Positions 13,522 through 14,012 of a DNA stretch of 14,012 nt are shown here, one piece after another. Origin of the DNA: Bacillota bacterium (lineage in GTDB: Bacteria; Bacillota; Clostridia; Lachnospirales; Lachnospiraceae); assembly GCA_023428655.1 (NCBI GenBank), contig JAEYXC010000056.1, positions 1 through 14,012 of the forward strand, read 5' to 3'. Each line of letters opens with the position of its first letter. The stretch's first letter is position 1. Under the pieces are notes generated by a model. It made no database searches. It had not been told where the DNA came from and was given only the letters and a program-made list of their open reading frames with translations. The position numbers and the translations under genes were made by a program.

Positions 13522-14012
13522 TTATTTCACTTCAACAGTCTTATAATACCAGTTCATGGCACCTGTAATATCTGCATCGGTAAGTGCCTCACCTGCTGCA
13601 CATACCTGATTGCCCTGGTTGTCATATAACTCACCTTCGAAAATCTTAAAGCCATCAATTATCTTCTTTCTTGCTGCATCAACTGCTTCTTGTGTACCTT
13701 CCACACAGTTAGCGCTTAAGGGAGAGATATCAACAAGACCATCATCCATACCGCCGAAGTAATTCTCATTGGTCCAGGTTCCTTCCATCACTGCCTTAGC
13801 TGCTTTGGTATAATATACACCCCAGTTCCAAATCGGAGCGGTTAAATGTGCATTCGGTGCATCCTTGGTCATATCAGAGTTGTATCCACAGCCCCATACT
13901 CCTCTGTTCTGTGCTGCCATCTGAGGAGCAGTTGTATCAGCATGCTGAGCAATTACATCACAGCCCATGTCAAGTAATGCTTCTGCAGCCTGTCCCTCTA
14001 AGGTAGGATCAA
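13522..14012 (-). CDS. nupN: BMP-family nucleoside-binding lipoprotein, C-terminal part (5' end outside window)
   Basis: This is the extracytoplasmic substrate-binding component (PnrA/BmpA/Med family) of the importer. Only about 163 C-terminal residues are inside the window: the frame stays open to base 14012, so the ATG at 13968 (MGCDVIAQHADTT) is internal. Family-typical features are the DVIAQHAD stretch lining the nucleoside pocket, GVWGCGYNSDM, the NWGVYYTKAAKAVMEGTW helix, and a closing IFEGELYDNQGN segment. The signal peptide with lipobox, the promoter and any purine-responsive leader would be beyond the right edge. It is the first gene seen of the minus-strand operon, 20 bp before the ATPase, and is usually the most highly expressed component. 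The symbol is by analogy with B. subtilis NupNOPQ. Confidence 0.92.
   Translation of the reverse strand, partial: DPTLEGQAAEALLDMGCDVIAQHADTTAPQMAAQNRGVWGCGYNSDMTKDAPNAHLTAPIWNWGVYYTKAAKAVMEGTWTNENYFGGMDDGLVDISPLSANCVEGTQEAVDAARKKIIDGFKIFEGELYDNQGNQVCAAGEALTDADITGAMNWYYKTVEVK

Overview
The window reads as chromosomal DNA from a low-GC, strictly anaerobic Firmicute, most likely a Lachnospiraceae/Clostridium cluster XIVa type. This is inferred from the gene families (type I pullulanase, two-iron superoxide reductase, Crp/Fnr and Rrf2 regulators, a BMP-type nucleoside ABC transporter), strong GGAGG ribosome binding sites, several TTG/GTG starts and AT-rich intergenic DNA. I see no transposase, integrase, CRISPR array, rRNA or tRNA. 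Most genes lie on the minus strand; only an AraC-type regulator at the left edge and an Rrf2-type regulator in the middle are on the plus strand.

Left part (1-4500): the 3' end of an araC-type regulator converges on a cytoplasmic type I pullulanase (pulA). An 82-nt hairpin separates them. pulA has a near-consensus promoter followed by a LacI-family/cre-like operator. Behind it, with its own promoter and terminator, lies a beta-CASP metallo-beta-lactamase nuclease.

Middle (4500-7730), a redox/stress block: an AlkD-like HEAT-repeat DNA alkylation repair protein sits 19 bp behind a Crp/Fnr-family regulator with redox-suggestive cysteines. Then come a desulfoferrodoxin (superoxide reductase) with its terminator, a thioredoxin, and a divergent cysteine-free Rrf2 regulator with two tandem promoters and two palindromic candidate operators.

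Right part: a two-gene peptidase operon (7783-9539) encodes a soluble C39-like cysteine peptidase homologue and a PepT-like M20 metallopeptidase, driven by a near-consensus promoter. A 386-bp gene-free stretch (9540-9925) holds that promoter, a hairpin next to it and a 150-bp element bounded by long inverted repeats. From 9926 to the right edge runs a nucleoside (BMP/Nup-type) ABC importer operon: substrate-binding lipoprotein (cut by the window edge), double-domain ATPase, and two permeases joined by 8-bp and 4-bp overlaps.

No clearly undescribed system is present. The best leads are the C39-like/M20 peptidase pair, the Crp/Fnr regulator coupled to an alkylation-repair gene beside superoxide reductase and thioredoxin, the Rrf2 regulatory region, and the 150-bp inverted-repeat element.
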